Of a stretch of 64,000 bases of DNA, positions 45,886 through 54,315 are shown one piece after another. The stretch comes from a virus. The DNA lies in the IMG/VR virus record IMGVR_UViG_3300012582_000005, positions 188,001 to 252,000 of that record; one strand, given 5' to 3'. A program made the position numbers and the translations under genes. Within the stretch, counting starts at the first letter, position 1; each line of letters begins with the position of its first letter. A model generated the notes under the pieces. It was not told where the DNA came from and made no database searches. It saw only the letters and a program-made list of their open reading frames with translations.

Positions 45886-46503
45886 ATGGCTAAAAGAAAG
45901 AAAAAGCCCATTATTCATAAAGTTAATCCTGTTATAATCAGAGAAGTTAATGAAGTAGATGATATAGTAAAGAATCACTATATCCCTATGATTGAAGAAA
46001 ATATTTCAAAAAGTGAACCCGATACTGAACCTATGGAAATTGAACCTACTGAAGAAGTATCTATTATAGAAGAACTTGTTATTGAAATCCCAACAGAAAT
46101 AATAACAGATACACAATCTGTAGAAACAGAAGCAATAGAAAAACTTAAAAAACCGAAAAAATCCAAGCCAAAAAAATCTGAAGAAAGGGTAGTAATATCT
46201 GAACAAACAACAGAATTAATACAAGATCATGATATAATATACTATAATATTAATGATTATTTTAATACTTTAGATAATTTAGAAGAAATTGAAGACTCGA
46301 AAGTTGTTATTAACCCTAATATAGATTTATCAATTGTTCATAGATTTATTGAAATATCAAGGAGTCCATTTGAACTTAGGTATAAAACTACTAAAATATA
46401 TGATTCGAGAACAAGTGTATGTGATATAACTTTTAATGAAAACCATGTTGCGGTTGATGGTAAGAAATATCCATATTCAAATTTGAGAATTATTAATAAA
46501 TAA
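45886..46503 (+). CDS. Unknown, charged low-complexity protein
   Basis: 205 residues. Lys-rich start (MAKRKKKPIIHKVNP), long Glu/Ile/Thr-rich disordered middle (residues 30-100), a Lys/Pro segment (KLKKPKKSKPKKSEE), then a folded C-terminal part ending with KYPYSNLRIINK. No recognised family. First gene of a long plus-strand block. Confidence 0.6.
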   Translation: MAKRKKKPIIHKVNPVIIREVNEVDDIVKNHYIPMIEENISKSEPDTEPMEIEPTEEVSIIEELVIEIPTEIITDTQSVETEAIEKLKKPKKSKPKKSEERVVISEQTTELIQDHDIIYYNINDYFNTLDNLEEIEDSKVVINPNIDLSIVHRFIEISRSPFELRYKTTKIYDSRTSVCDITFNENHVAVDGKKYPYSNLRIINK

Positions 46504-46522
46504 ATTATTAATATATAGAAAT

Positions 46523-48013
46523 ATGAAATATTTAAAATCATTTAGGCTATTTGAAGCAAGTAATTCGGGTGGTTGGTCTATAAAAGACTCATCTACAGCT
46601 AAAATTTTTAGTACGATATTTGGAAGTTTAGGATTTGGAATAAAATCCAGAAAATTGAAAAATATAGCTAAAGAATATGATGAATATTTACAAGTAGTAT
46701 ATGATGAATATTTAAAAGAAAGAAAAGCACCTGTAAATAAGAATAATTTAACAGATAAACCTGATACAATTATTAATGTACCAAAGATTAAACCAGAATT
46801 TGATTACAATTATGTGCCTGAAATTGAACCAAAATCAAATTCTAATCCAGATAACGAAAGATTTAAAAAAGAACAGCAGGAATTTGTGGATTTGGGATTA
46901 GATGTTCATGAATTAGAAGGTTTATTACATTATTCTAAAACACCAGAAGAAGTTGAAAAGCATTTAAATGAATTAAAATCTTTATTAACACAAACACAGA
47001 AAGATATGGATGATATAATGAATAAAATATCAAATGGTGAAGATGATGAAAATCATACTTTAGCTAATTCATACGATAAAAAGAAATCAAAAGTAGATAA
47101 AATAAATACTATTCTTAAAAAAGTAAAAGTAAAACCTAATAATTCTTCATCAGGTTATGTTAATTATTTTGAGTCTATAGATTGGATGGCTGGTGCTATA
47201 CAAGCACCTACTGATTGGAGTGAAGAAGATAAGAAAAATATTACTGCTAAGGTTAACCCATATAAAATAGAAGAATTTTCTTTAAGAAAAAGAAGTATAG
47301 TTGATTCGGAAGAGGATCAAAAGAAAGCTAAAAAATTAGAACATGCTTGGGCGTTATTAATAAATGATATACATAAAAAGTGGTTCTATGTTTTTGAAAT
47401 AACAAAACTTGATGATAAATATAAATCTACTACAAAAAAAGAAAGTCCCGCAGCAGTAAAAAGTGCAAAAACTTTAGAAGTATTAAAGACATCATTTAAT
47501 GAAAATTCACAATTAATATACTCAGCGAGTCAAATAGGATTTAATAAGTCTTATTATGTTTTATCTAATTTCAATAACGATTTGATTTTATTGTATAAAA
47601 TAGAAGGTTCTAATAAATTATTTAAAGTTATTGGTAATATGGGTATTTCGGAAAATAAATCTAAAATAGACTACTTTGATTCTGATAAAAGTTCATTTGC
47701 TTGGAATGTGAATACAAATAAGTATAGAAATTTTGCTAAAGATACATTTATTATGTCGGATGATATTAATGGTTTTAAATATAAATTACGTATGAGTACT
47801 GCTTTAGGTAAAGACTATCCTTGTATAGAAATGGTAGATGAAGCAGGATATTTAAATATTGTATCTTATTACAAAGAAGGGGATGAAATTAAGAAAAGTA
47901 TTGTAACTATAAGACAAGTACCATTTTCATTATATAATGTGAAAGAAACACAACATATTGATGTAAAAGAACCAATTTCTGAAATAAGTACTGAATTAAA
48001 AAAATCTATCTAA
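46523..48013 (+). CDS. Unknown protein with capsid-targeting-like N-terminus
   Basis: 496 residues. N-terminus MKYLKSFRLFEASNSG: a basic amphipathic start ending in LFE-A, very like the T4 internal-protein targeting peptide (MKTYQEFIAEA). Then a Pro/Asp linker, a helical middle (residues 115-210) and a beta-rich C-terminal half. First of three consecutive genes with such peptides, so it may be a packaged, cleaved head-core protein (inference). No enzyme motif seen. Confidence 0.62.
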   Translation: MKYLKSFRLFEASNSGGWSIKDSSTAKIFSTIFGSLGFGIKSRKLKNIAKEYDEYLQVVYDEYLKERKAPVNKNNLTDKPDTIINVPKIKPEFDYNYVPEIEPKSNSNPDNERFKKEQQEFVDLGLDVHELEGLLHYSKTPEEVEKHLNELKSLLTQTQKDMDDIMNKISNGEDDENHTLANSYDKKKSKVDKINTILKKVKVKPNNSSSGYVNYFESIDWMAGAIQAPTDWSEEDKKNITAKVNPYKIEEFSLRKRSIVDSEEDQKKAKKLEHAWALLINDIHKKWFYVFEITKLDDKYKSTTKKESPAAVKSAKTLEVLKTSFNENSQLIYSASQIGFNKSYYVLSNFNNDLILLYKIEGSNKLFKVIGNMGISENKSKIDYFDSDKSSFAWNVNTNKYRNFAKDTFIMSDDINGFKYKLRMSTALGKDYPCIEMVDEAGYLNIVSYYKEGDEIKKSIVTIRQVPFSLYNVKETQHIDVKEPISEISTELKKSI

Positions 48014-48017
48014 TTAA

Positions 48018-48302
48018 ATGAAAGGTATCAAAAAATTTACACAGGTTTTTGAAGCAGAAGACCAAATCACAGTTCTTAATACTAAAATGGCTGAATATAA
48101 TGCGAATAAATCAAGATTAACATCATTTTTAGGAAAAACTGATCAAGATCAACAATTTACTAATTTATTGGCTTCCCTGAAATATAAAGACAATGATTTA
48201 TTAAGATTTGAATGGGCTTATCAAAAAGCTGCTGCTGATATGAAGAAATATAAAGAATTAATAGATAATACTATAAAAGAATATAACACAAAGAAAATTT
48301 AA
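48018..48302 (+). CDS. Small helical protein with capsid-targeting-like N-terminus
   Basis: 94 residues. MKGIKKFTQVFEAEDQ ends in VFE-A, matching the targeting pattern. The remainder is a basic helical protein (about residues 20-94), similar in size and charge to T4 internal proteins. Four bases after the previous stop codon and four before the next gene. Confidence 0.62.
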   Translation: MKGIKKFTQVFEAEDQITVLNTKMAEYNANKSRLTSFLGKTDQDQQFTNLLASLKYKDNDLLRFEWAYQKAAADMKKYKELIDNTIKEYNTKKI

Positions 48303-48306
48303 TAAT

Positions 48307-48771
48307 ATGAAGTATATAAAACCTTTTATATTTGAAGCTAAAGGCGATATATTAGATTTAGCTAAATTGCAAACTGATGTTGAAATTTTTAGAAAAAGAC
48401 TTGAACATGATTGGGATTGGAATGATGATAAAACATGTCTTAAAGGACATTGTGGTATGGTATCAGAAGAATTAGAAAAATTCCTTCAAAAATTAGGTTA
48501 TAATGTAGTTAGAGTTAGGGGTTATTATTTAGATGCTGAAGATGAATTTGAACCAGATACCCACAATTGGGAATTTAATGATATAGAAAATTATAATAAA
48601 AAATGGGAAAGAAATGGTGAAAGTGCGAAAGGTTTAAAATTTCCGCATTGGTGGATAGAAGTTGGTAGTTATATTGTTGATGTAACAGAAGATCAATTCC
48701 ATCCATCAGAAGCAGATGTATATAGAATAGGAATTCATAAAAAACCTGTATCATATTATAAAAAAGGATAA
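48307..48771 (+). CDS. Cysteine-protease/transglutaminase-like protein with capsid-targeting-like N-terminus
   Basis: 154 residues. MKYIKPFIFEAKGD ends in IFE-A. The rest has a Cys-His-Asp order typical of papain-like or transglutaminase folds: C49 in KGHCGMVSEELEKFL, H114 in FPHWWIEVG and D125 in YIVDVTEDQFHP. If active it would cleave or cross-link host protein after injection (inference). Assignment rests on motif order only. Confidence 0.55.
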   Translation: MKYIKPFIFEAKGDILDLAKLQTDVEIFRKRLEHDWDWNDDKTCLKGHCGMVSEELEKFLQKLGYNVVRVRGYYLDAEDEFEPDTHNWEFNDIENYNKKWERNGESAKGLKFPHWWIEVGSYIVDVTEDQFHPSEADVYRIGIHKKPVSYYKKG

Positions 48772-48776
48772 TGTAA

Positions 48777-50258
48777 ATGGAAGATATTAATAAAAATATT
48801 GAAAATTTAATTGATAATGTAGATTATTTGATTGAATTTTTAGAAAGAACAAATAGAGAGAAGTCTGATGAAACAGACTTCTCTTCTTTAGAACTTAATC
48901 AAAATATTAAGGGGTTCGAGAAGTATCTAAAATCAATCCAAGAAAATACATCTCATATAAAAGAAATTAAGGATAATTTAAATGCTTATTTTCAAAATAT
49001 TGAACCCCTTCAACCTAAAGTGGAAGAAGCAGTAAATAAACCTTTAAATACAGATTTAGAACAATCACACTTTATTGAAATTCAAAACGAAATTCAATTA
49101 CTTACTGATAAAATAGGGGATTTAGCTAATACTTTAAATCAAGCTGGTATTAAACTCGATTTGAATGTTGATTCTGCCAATTTAGAACAAATTAAACAAC
49201 AATTAGAAGAACTTAAACTTGCACCTCAAATTAATTTTGATGCTGTTATTACTCAATTAGAAGAGGTTAGGAAGAACTTTGAGTCTCTACAGAACTTAGA
49301 CTTTAATAATGTTGATTTCGAAGTCTTAAACGTTGATAAAATTGATTCTATACTTAAAAAAGTAAGTGAGTTTAAAAATATATCAATAGGATTCAATAAA
49401 GAAGATATGGCTAATTTAGACAAATTAGAACAATCATTACAATCTATTAAAGGAATTGATTTCAAAAACTTAGAGTCTTTAAAAGAGCTTGATAATTTAC
49501 AATTACTAAAAGAAATTGATTTTGGTAAGATATCAAAAGATATTTCTAATATTGATTTAAGTTCTAAATTTAAGGATTTGGAAAATCTTAATATTGATCC
49601 TATTATTGAAAAAATTAATACATTAAAAGATATTAAGCTTGATAATTTAGCTCTTGATATAGATGTTAAAGAAGATATTATTAAAAAGGTGGATAATATT
49701 AATACTAAAATATCTGAATTAAAAGATAATTTATCTAACATAGATTTCACTTCTGATTTATTTGTAAATGTTGATACTGAAAAAGTTAAAGATAATATTA
49801 GAGAAGATTTAAAGAATGTGGATGTTAATATAAAACCAACAATAGATTTAACGGAAATAGAGTCTATTGAAAGAAAAGAGTATAAAATAAAAATTAAAAC
49901 AGAAGTTGATGATTCTAACTTAGATTTCAAAAATGTTTCTATAAAACCTATACAAAATCAGAAAGAATATAACGACAATAATACTAAAATATTAGAACAA
50001 CTTACAGTTAATAACGAAATAATGAGAAATATAGCAACACATTTAGCTACAACATCTCAACAATCTATAGAAAATAATGTTACTAATATATCATCAATTG
50101 GTGAAAATAAAAATATAACAGAAGTAAAACCAGTTGAAAATATTATAGATACTAATACTGCTTTATTACAAGCAACCTTAGCATTACTTGAAAAAACAAA
50201 TGCTATACATTTAGAACTTATGAAGTCTAATTTTGATAATAGTTCACCACTTGGTTAA
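48777..50258 (+). CDS. Long coiled-coil protein, unknown
   Basis: 493 residues, almost entirely helical with heptads and Ile/Leu/Asn/Asp-rich repeats (NIDLSSKFKDLENLNIDPI, LDNLALDIDVKEDI). No transmembrane segment. Candidates are a tail or head structural rod, or a scaffold; too short for the tape measure of such a phage. Starts six bases after the previous gene. Confidence 0.6.
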   Translation: MEDINKNIENLIDNVDYLIEFLERTNREKSDETDFSSLELNQNIKGFEKYLKSIQENTSHIKEIKDNLNAYFQNIEPLQPKVEEAVNKPLNTDLEQSHFIEIQNEIQLLTDKIGDLANTLNQAGIKLDLNVDSANLEQIKQQLEELKLAPQINFDAVITQLEEVRKNFESLQNLDFNNVDFEVLNVDKIDSILKKVSEFKNISIGFNKEDMANLDKLEQSLQSIKGIDFKNLESLKELDNLQLLKEIDFGKISKDISNIDLSSKFKDLENLNIDPIIEKINTLKDIKLDNLALDIDVKEDIIKKVDNINTKISELKDNLSNIDFTSDLFVNVDTEKVKDNIREDLKNVDVNIKPTIDLTEIESIERKEYKIKIKTEVDDSNLDFKNVSIKPIQNQKEYNDNNTKILEQLTVNNEIMRNIATHLATTSQQSIENNVTNISSIGENKNITEVKPVENIIDTNTALLQATLALLEKTNAIHLELMKSNFDNSSPLG

Positions 50259-50314
50259 TCTTATTTTTTTTTTTAAAGAATGTCAACTTTTTTAGAAATA
50301 ACTATATAATAGTA

Positions 50315-50554
50315 ATGAGCGATAAATATGAATTATGGTTAGATACACTTGTTAATAATTTAATGGTAGGTGCGCCAGTTACACCAAATCCACAATTATT
50401 AAAATGTTTGAATGATTTTTTTAAACTAAAAGAACAAGAAGATAGAGTAAACAAAAGAAATAATATTATTGATTATTATACACAAGATGATAAAATAGAA
50501 ATCTTGGAGAAAAGAATATCAGAATTAGAAGAGATTATAAAAAATAAAAAGTAA
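50315..50554 (+). CDS. Small helical protein, unknown
   Basis: 79 residues (MSDKYELWLDTLVNNLMVGA), C-terminal coiled coil (KIEILEKRISELEEIIKNKK). Two bases before the next gene. No recognised family. Confidence 0.6.
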   Translation: MSDKYELWLDTLVNNLMVGAPVTPNPQLLKCLNDFFKLKEQEDRVNKRNNIIDYYTQDDKIEILEKRISELEEIIKNKK

Positions 50555-50556
50555 TT

Positions 50557-50973
50557 ATGTTTAAAGCGATTAAAAATTATCTATTTTATAGAAAGATAAT
50601 AAATAAACTAAAACCAACACTATTAACTAATTTTGGAGTTAAAGTTGATATGCTTAGTAGGTTATATACGGTATTTACTATACCAGAAAGAGAATATAAA
50701 GAACTCGTATCACAGTATCAAGAACATAGTGATAAATTAATTGAAATTGAATTCAAAGGATATAAGAAGAAATTAGATACTTATCTAATGAAGCAAGGAT
50801 TAACTGAAATGTATGGAATCTATTTGGAAGAGAGAGCTAACGAAAGACAGTTTATGTTAGCTATAACATATAAACATTTAGATGTTTTGTTTTGGGGTAA
50901 TATTTCCAGATTAATTTTAATTTCTCTATTGGTTGGTATGGGTATTGGTGGTATAATATTATTATTCATATGA
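50557..50973 (+). CDS. Tail-anchored membrane protein, unknown
   Basis: 138 residues. Basic N-terminus, long helical region, then one C-terminal transmembrane segment (LILISLLVGMGIGGIILLFI). Its topology would put the bulk in the cytoplasm. Holin-like function is possible but holins are usually smaller with earlier membrane segments. Overlaps the next gene by four bases. Confidence 0.6.
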   Translation: MFKAIKNYLFYRKIINKLKPTLLTNFGVKVDMLSRLYTVFTIPEREYKELVSQYQEHSDKLIEIEFKGYKKKLDTYLMKQGLTEMYGIYLEERANERQFMLAITYKHLDVLFWGNISRLILISLLVGMGIGGIILLFI

Positions 50974-51257
50974 AAATATTAAATATTTATACACTAGATT
51001 ATGATATGATAATTTTTGAATCAATTATAACAGAAGATAAGTTAGATGATTTTATCAATTATTATATTGATAAAAAATTGAATAAAAGTAAACTGAAATT
51101 TGAAGTTATTGAAATTATAAAAAAGGAATGTTTTGTTACTATTCTTGTTAAATATAATTCTTATATAAGAGGTGGTATAGATTTTTCTACTAAACCTTTC
51201 AACATAGGTTTTGAATATCAAATAATAGAATTAGATAAGATTAATAATTTCCAATAA
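50970..51257 (+). CDS. Unknown protein coupled to the membrane protein gene
   Basis: 95 residues, MKILNIYTLDYDMIIFESII. Starts in the ATGA overlap with the previous gene, so it is translationally coupled. Mixed alpha/beta; no recognised family. Confidence 0.58.
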   Translation: MKILNIYTLDYDMIIFESIITEDKLDDFINYYIDKKLNKSKLKFEVIEIIKKECFVTILVKYNSYIRGGIDFSTKPFNIGFEYQIIELDKINNFQ

Positions 51258-51320
51258 AATAACAAACTTTCTTTAAATAAAATGTACAATCATTGTAAAT
51301 AACAAATAAATCAAATATAT

Positions 51321-51773
51321 ATGACAGACAAATTTTATGAACTTCAAGATGAAGTAAAAAGCAAGTTTAATGAAATCGCTAGTTCATTAGCATTTCCTGT
51401 TAAAATATCTTTTAAATTAATAGGAGATGTTAAACAGAAAAAATTAATCGTAGTTAAAAAAGTACCAGATGCTTACGTATATGTATCAGGATTTCAAGTA
51501 TTAGTATCAATAAATGAACCACTATTTGATAAATTATCAGAAGATGAAAAATCTATTGAAGTTCTTTTATTTGATGAATTGAATAATATTAATGTAAATG
51601 TTGAATCAGGTATGGTTAAAATTGGAAAACCTAATTTTGTAACTAATACATCTGTTGCAGACAAATATACATTTGATGAAGTTAAAAGAGTAAAAGAATT
51701 GGAAAGATTAGCAATGGAGCATTCTAAAGATGCGGAAAAAGTAAAAGAAGTAGACGTTAATACTACATACTAA
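51321..51773 (+). CDS. Unknown protein (150 residues)
   Basis: MTDKFYELQDEVKSKFNEIA start; beta-rich middle and Lys/Glu helical end (EVKRVKELERLAMEHSKDAE). Preceded by a TATATATG start context. No recognised family. Confidence 0.6.
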   Translation: MTDKFYELQDEVKSKFNEIASSLAFPVKISFKLIGDVKQKKLIVVKKVPDAYVYVSGFQVLVSINEPLFDKLSEDEKSIEVLLFDELNNINVNVESGMVKIGKPNFVTNTSVADKYTFDEVKRVKELERLAMEHSKDAEKVKEVDVNTTY

Positions 51774-51794
51774 AAAATAAAATATTAATTAATT

Positions 51795-52448
51795 ATGGCA
51801 CCAGATCAAAAAACGCAATTAGAATCAGTAGTTAAAGGATTGTTAGAAGGAGATGTTATACTATCACCTGAGTTTAAAACACCACTTGTAGACACAATTA
51901 CAAAATTAGAAGAATTTATTGTTAAAGTATCATCTTTAGAAAAAGATGTATTAACAGAAGCAGAAAAAGATATTCTATATTCTGAATATAAAGAATTGAT
52001 GAAAACTTTACATGATTCTTTTAAAGTAGCTAAATATAATTTTACTTTAACTAAAAATGAATATAAGTTTTTACATAAACAAATTTGTAGAAAACTAAAA
52101 TATAATAGACAAGATAATGTTATTGCACTAAGAGTGAAAGAAAATTTCTTTAATGTAGCAGATGGAAAAGATGTATATCAAACAACTATCTTAGAAACAT
52201 TCCAAACATCAATTGATGATTTAACTCTAATTAGTCACCTAAATGCTAAAATTGAGTTGGAAGGTATCACGGAAGAAAATAATAGTTTTGCTACTATTAC
52301 TGAAAAAATTGGCGCAATATCGAGAGTTTATGAATATATTGATATGAAAGGAAGTGATATTTCTGAAACTGTAATTAATTGGTTATCAGGATTAGAACCA
52401 GAAGCTAATGCTGTAGCAGTCTCTACAACAGAAGATGTCATAGTATAG
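51795..52448 (+). CDS. Unknown helical protein (217 residues)
   Basis: MAPDQKTQLESVVKGLLEGD start. Acidic and helical; the less AT-biased, Glu/Thr/Ala/Val-rich sequence looks like an abundant protein. Ends before a strong terminator, so it closes the operon that includes 51321. No recognised family. Confidence 0.6.
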   Translation: MAPDQKTQLESVVKGLLEGDVILSPEFKTPLVDTITKLEEFIVKVSSLEKDVLTEAEKDILYSEYKELMKTLHDSFKVAKYNFTLTKNEYKFLHKQICRKLKYNRQDNVIALRVKENFFNVADGKDVYQTTILETFQTSIDDLTLISHLNAKIELEGITEENNSFATITEKIGAISRVYEYIDMKGSDISETVINWLSGLEPEANAVAVSTTEDVIV

Positions 52449-52473
52449 TAATTGTTTGCATGTTTTAATATAC

Positions 52474-52507
52474 AAAAAAGCCGAAAATTAATAATTCGGC
52501 TTTTTTT
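52474..52507. terminator. Intrinsic terminator
   Basis: GCCGAA (52480-52485) pairs with TTCGGC (52495-52500), A6 before and T7 after. Ends the plus-strand block that began near 45.9 kb. Confidence 0.88.
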
Positions 52508-52517
52508 ATGAATTTAC

Positions 52518-52548
52518 TTTGTTTATATTATAAGTTTGTCTATATTTG
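52518..52548 (+). promoter_or_regulatory. Bacteroidetes-type promoter (TTTG-N19-TATATTTG)
   Basis: TTTG at 52518-52521 and TATATTTG at 52541-52548, spacer exactly 19 bases: the consensus -33/-7 arrangement for the Bacteroidetes primary sigma factor. It lies just after a terminator and 28 bases before the ATG at 52576. Confidence 0.75.
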
Positions 52549-52575
52549 TGAAAACTATTAAATGTGTCTTAAATT

Positions 52576-53049
52576 ATGGAAGACGAAAAACAAAATATTG
52601 TATTTAAAAGAAAACCAAGAATAAAACCTGATATTATAGTAGGTAATGGTGGAACAGGTGTTGAAATGGCTAAAAAAATGGCTTTGACTAATGCTCCAAA
52701 TATTATTATACATAAGCATGGTGATTGGGTAAAGTCTGAAATAACAGGCACTCTACTTGAAAGTAAAGTTGGTGCTGATGGTAGAAATCTACACACAGTA
52801 AAACTATTAGGTAGTAATGATATTCGTGTTTTTGAAAAAGTTGAATTTGTAGATATTTCTTTAGAATTTACATTATTGGAATATGATATGAAAGTCATTT
52901 CATGGAAAGATGAAAGAACTTTTTATGGTGCAAAAAATGGTACGTCAAATGTATTTAAAATAGTTGAGGGTCACGATAAACGAGCTTTTCTAAACTTTAA
53001 TTATAAATGTGAAAATTATTCACTTATCGTACCATCGTTTATTAAATAA
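52576..53049 (+). CDS. Unknown protein driven by a host-type promoter
   Basis: 157 residues, MEDEKQNIVFKRKPRIKPDI. Basic and beta-rich; no recognised family. First gene after a host-like promoter, so probably an early gene. Confidence 0.62.
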   Translation: MEDEKQNIVFKRKPRIKPDIIVGNGGTGVEMAKKMALTNAPNIIIHKHGDWVKSEITGTLLESKVGADGRNLHTVKLLGSNDIRVFEKVEFVDISLEFTLLEYDMKVISWKDERTFYGAKNGTSNVFKIVEGHDKRAFLNFNYKCENYSLIVPSFIK

Positions 53050-53066
53050 AAATTGAAAAAATATTC

Positions 53067-53426
53067 ATGAAAAAATCAGTTTGTGTAATTCTATTTAATG
53101 AAAATAAAATTCTTGGAGTATCAAGAAAACATGATCACAACGATTTTGGATTAGTGGGCGGTAAAAAAGAAGAATATGATAATGATGTTGAAGATACAGC
53201 CATTAGAGAAACTAAAGAAGAAACTGGATTAGATATCTATAATTTAGAACTTGTGGATAGCTGTGTGTATGGTGGTTATGATACTTATTGTTTCTATGCT
53301 GACTATAAAGGTGAAATTAATACAGAAGAAAATCATGTTGTTAAATGGTTAGAACCTATAGATTTAACAAAGGGTTCATTTGGTGATTATAATTTAGAAC
53401 GTTTTAAACAGTTAGGAATATTATGA
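53067..53426 (+). CDS. NUDIX hydrolase (second copy)
   Basis: 119 residues. Starts MKKSVCVILFNENKILGVSR; Nudix box GGKKEEYDNDVEDTAIRETKEETGL region at about residues 28-52, read in two pieces: GGKKEEYDNDVEDTAI and RETKEETGL. It has one residue more than canonical between the Gly and the RE part, and the first conserved Glu is not in register. The metal-binding REtkEE is intact. Likely clears or modifies nucleotides. Overlaps the next gene by four bases. Confidence 0.78.
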   Translation: MKKSVCVILFNENKILGVSRKHDHNDFGLVGGKKEEYDNDVEDTAIRETKEETGLDIYNLELVDSCVYGGYDTYCFYADYKGEINTEENHVVKWLEPIDLTKGSFGDYNLERFKQLGIL

Positions 53427-53635
53427 AAAATTTATCTATCTCTGAAAAATTACAAGCTAAGTTTCAAGTTAATTTTAATAAATTGATGGATAAACAAAAT
53501 GTTACTAAGAAAGAAGAAGTATTCAAAGAAGCAGGTAGATTTTTCAAATATTGTGTGAGAAATGTTAGAGATGGTGGTAATTGTCCATTTCCTGAATATC
53601 TTACAGAAGCTTATTTAGAAAAAATAAAAAAATAA
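53423..53635 (+). CDS. Small basic protein coupled to NUDIX gene
   Basis: 70 residues, MKNLSISEKLQAKFQVNFNK. Starts in an ATGA overlap with the Nudix gene. Helical, Lys-rich. No recognised family. Confidence 0.6.
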   Translation: MKNLSISEKLQAKFQVNFNKLMDKQNVTKKEEVFKEAGRFFKYCVRNVRDGGNCPFPEYLTEAYLEKIKK

Positions 53636-53645
53636 TTGAAATTAT

Positions 53646-53676
53646 TTTGATAAATATAAAAACATTTGTATCTTTG
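53646..53676 (+). promoter_or_regulatory. Bacteroidetes-type promoter (TTTG-N19-TATCTTTG)
   Basis: TTTG at 53646-53649 and TATCTTTG at 53669-53676 with a 19-base spacer, again an exact consensus match. It drives the 84-residue gene and probably the first tRNA genes behind it. Confidence 0.8.
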
Positions 53677-53704
53677 TATCGTTAAATAATTAAAATAACA
53701 AAGA

Positions 53705-53959
53705 ATGGAAAAATTTATAATAAAGCACGAAGATTTAGGATACTTAAATAATTCTAATCAACATACATCATTTGTTAATAAATTTGATACCAATATTGAA
53801 TTAGCTAAATTATATGAGAATCCTAATCAAGGAAAAAAAGTAATAGGACATATATTAAAATATGGTTATCCAATTGGTGGACCAACGATGCGTGATGTAC
53901 GTGAAGATGAAAGAAAGTTAATAGTTATACCAGTAGAGGTTAATATAATAGAAAAATAA
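53705..53959 (+). CDS. Unknown protein (84 residues) at head of tRNA cluster
   Basis: MEKFIIKHEDLGYLNNSNQH; ends six bases before the first tRNA. Contains VIGHILKYGYPIGGPTMRDV, with no recognised family. Placed right behind a host-type promoter. Confidence 0.6.
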   Translation: MEKFIIKHEDLGYLNNSNQHTSFVNKFDTNIELAKLYENPNQGKKVIGHILKYGYPIGGPTMRDVREDERKLIVIPVEVNIIEK

Positions 53960-53965
53960 TAATAT

Positions 53966-54040
53966 GGCGTGTTCGTCTAGAGGCTTAGGACGGTTAGCTT
54001 TTCAGCTTTCAAACGTGTGGTTCGAATCCCGCACACGCTA
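53966..54040 (+). tRNA. tRNA, probably Glu (TTC)
   Basis: Acceptor GGCGTGT/ACACGCT (first pair G-T) and D arm GTCTAGAGGCTTAGGAC as in bacterial tRNA-Glu. T-loop TTCGAAT is present. The anticodon arm reads TTAGC-TTTTCA-GCTTTC: TTC after a T, but the loop is 6 (or 8) bases and the stem has only about three good pairs. CCA is not encoded. Nearly identical in plan to the tRNA at 54236, with a weaker anticodon stem, so it may be a decaying copy. Confidence 0.75.
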
Positions 54041-54043
54041 CTC

Positions 54044-54114
54044 GCAGGATGGAGAAGTTGGTATCTCGCAAGGCTCATAACCTTGAGGTCGTTGGTTCGA
54101 GTCCAACTCCTGCT
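54044..54114 (+). tRNA. tRNA with CAT anticodon (Met or Ile2)
   Basis: Acceptor GCAGGA/TCCTGC, anticodon arm CAAGG-CTCATAA-CCTTG with CAT, T arm TTGG-TTCGAGT-CCAA. It lacks clear initiator features (such as three G-C pairs above the loop), so elongator Met or lysidine-modified Ile2. Confidence 0.9.
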
Positions 54115-54122
54115 TCTACAAT

Positions 54123-54222
54123 TGATGTAGTGAATGTTGGAAACAACAGTGGTATAATGAAGTAAAGCCTCTTGTATTCTTTTAGAATATAACGTAACGG
54201 AAGTACCATTTGAGCTACATCA
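54123..54222 (+). ncRNA. Structured RNA of unknown type within the tRNA cluster
   Basis: 100 bases closed by a perfect 8-bp stem, TGATGTAG (54123-54130) with CTACATCA (54215-54222). Inside are a GNRA hairpin TGTTG-GAAA-CAACA, a helix GTGGTA (54149-54154) with TACCAT (54204-54209), and a 9-bp hairpin with a TTT loop (54172-54192). Together these form a three-way junction. There is no T arm or anticodon, so it is not a tRNA. T4 makes two stable RNAs of unknown function (RNA C and D) from its tRNA cluster, which is the closest parallel I know. Confidence 0.7.
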
Positions 54223-54235
54223 CGATATTACAAAT

Positions 54236-54310
54236 GGCCCGTTCGTCTAGAGGCTTAGGACGACTACCTTTTCAGGTAGAAAACGTTAGGTTCGAATCCT
54301 GCACGGGCTA
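54236..54310 (+). tRNA. tRNA, probably Glu (TTC), second copy
   Basis: Acceptor GGCCCGT/ACGGGCT (first pair G-T), same D arm as the tRNA at 53966, anticodon arm CTACC-TTTTCA-GGTAG with a perfect 5-bp stem but a 6-base loop (8 if the inner C-G is open). T-loop TTCGAAT. CCA not encoded. Confidence 0.8.
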
Positions 54311-54315
54311 CTATT

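Noticed and set aside
49253-49930. 225-residue open frame antisense to the coiled-coil gene
   Set aside because: Ser/Leu/Phe-rich mirror of a low-complexity coding strand; the plus-strand frame is longer and fits the operon.
54190-54210. ACGGAAGTA in the structured RNA, similar to part of the glutamine riboswitch
   Set aside because: The other conserved parts of that riboswitch are missing and the surrounding helices differ.
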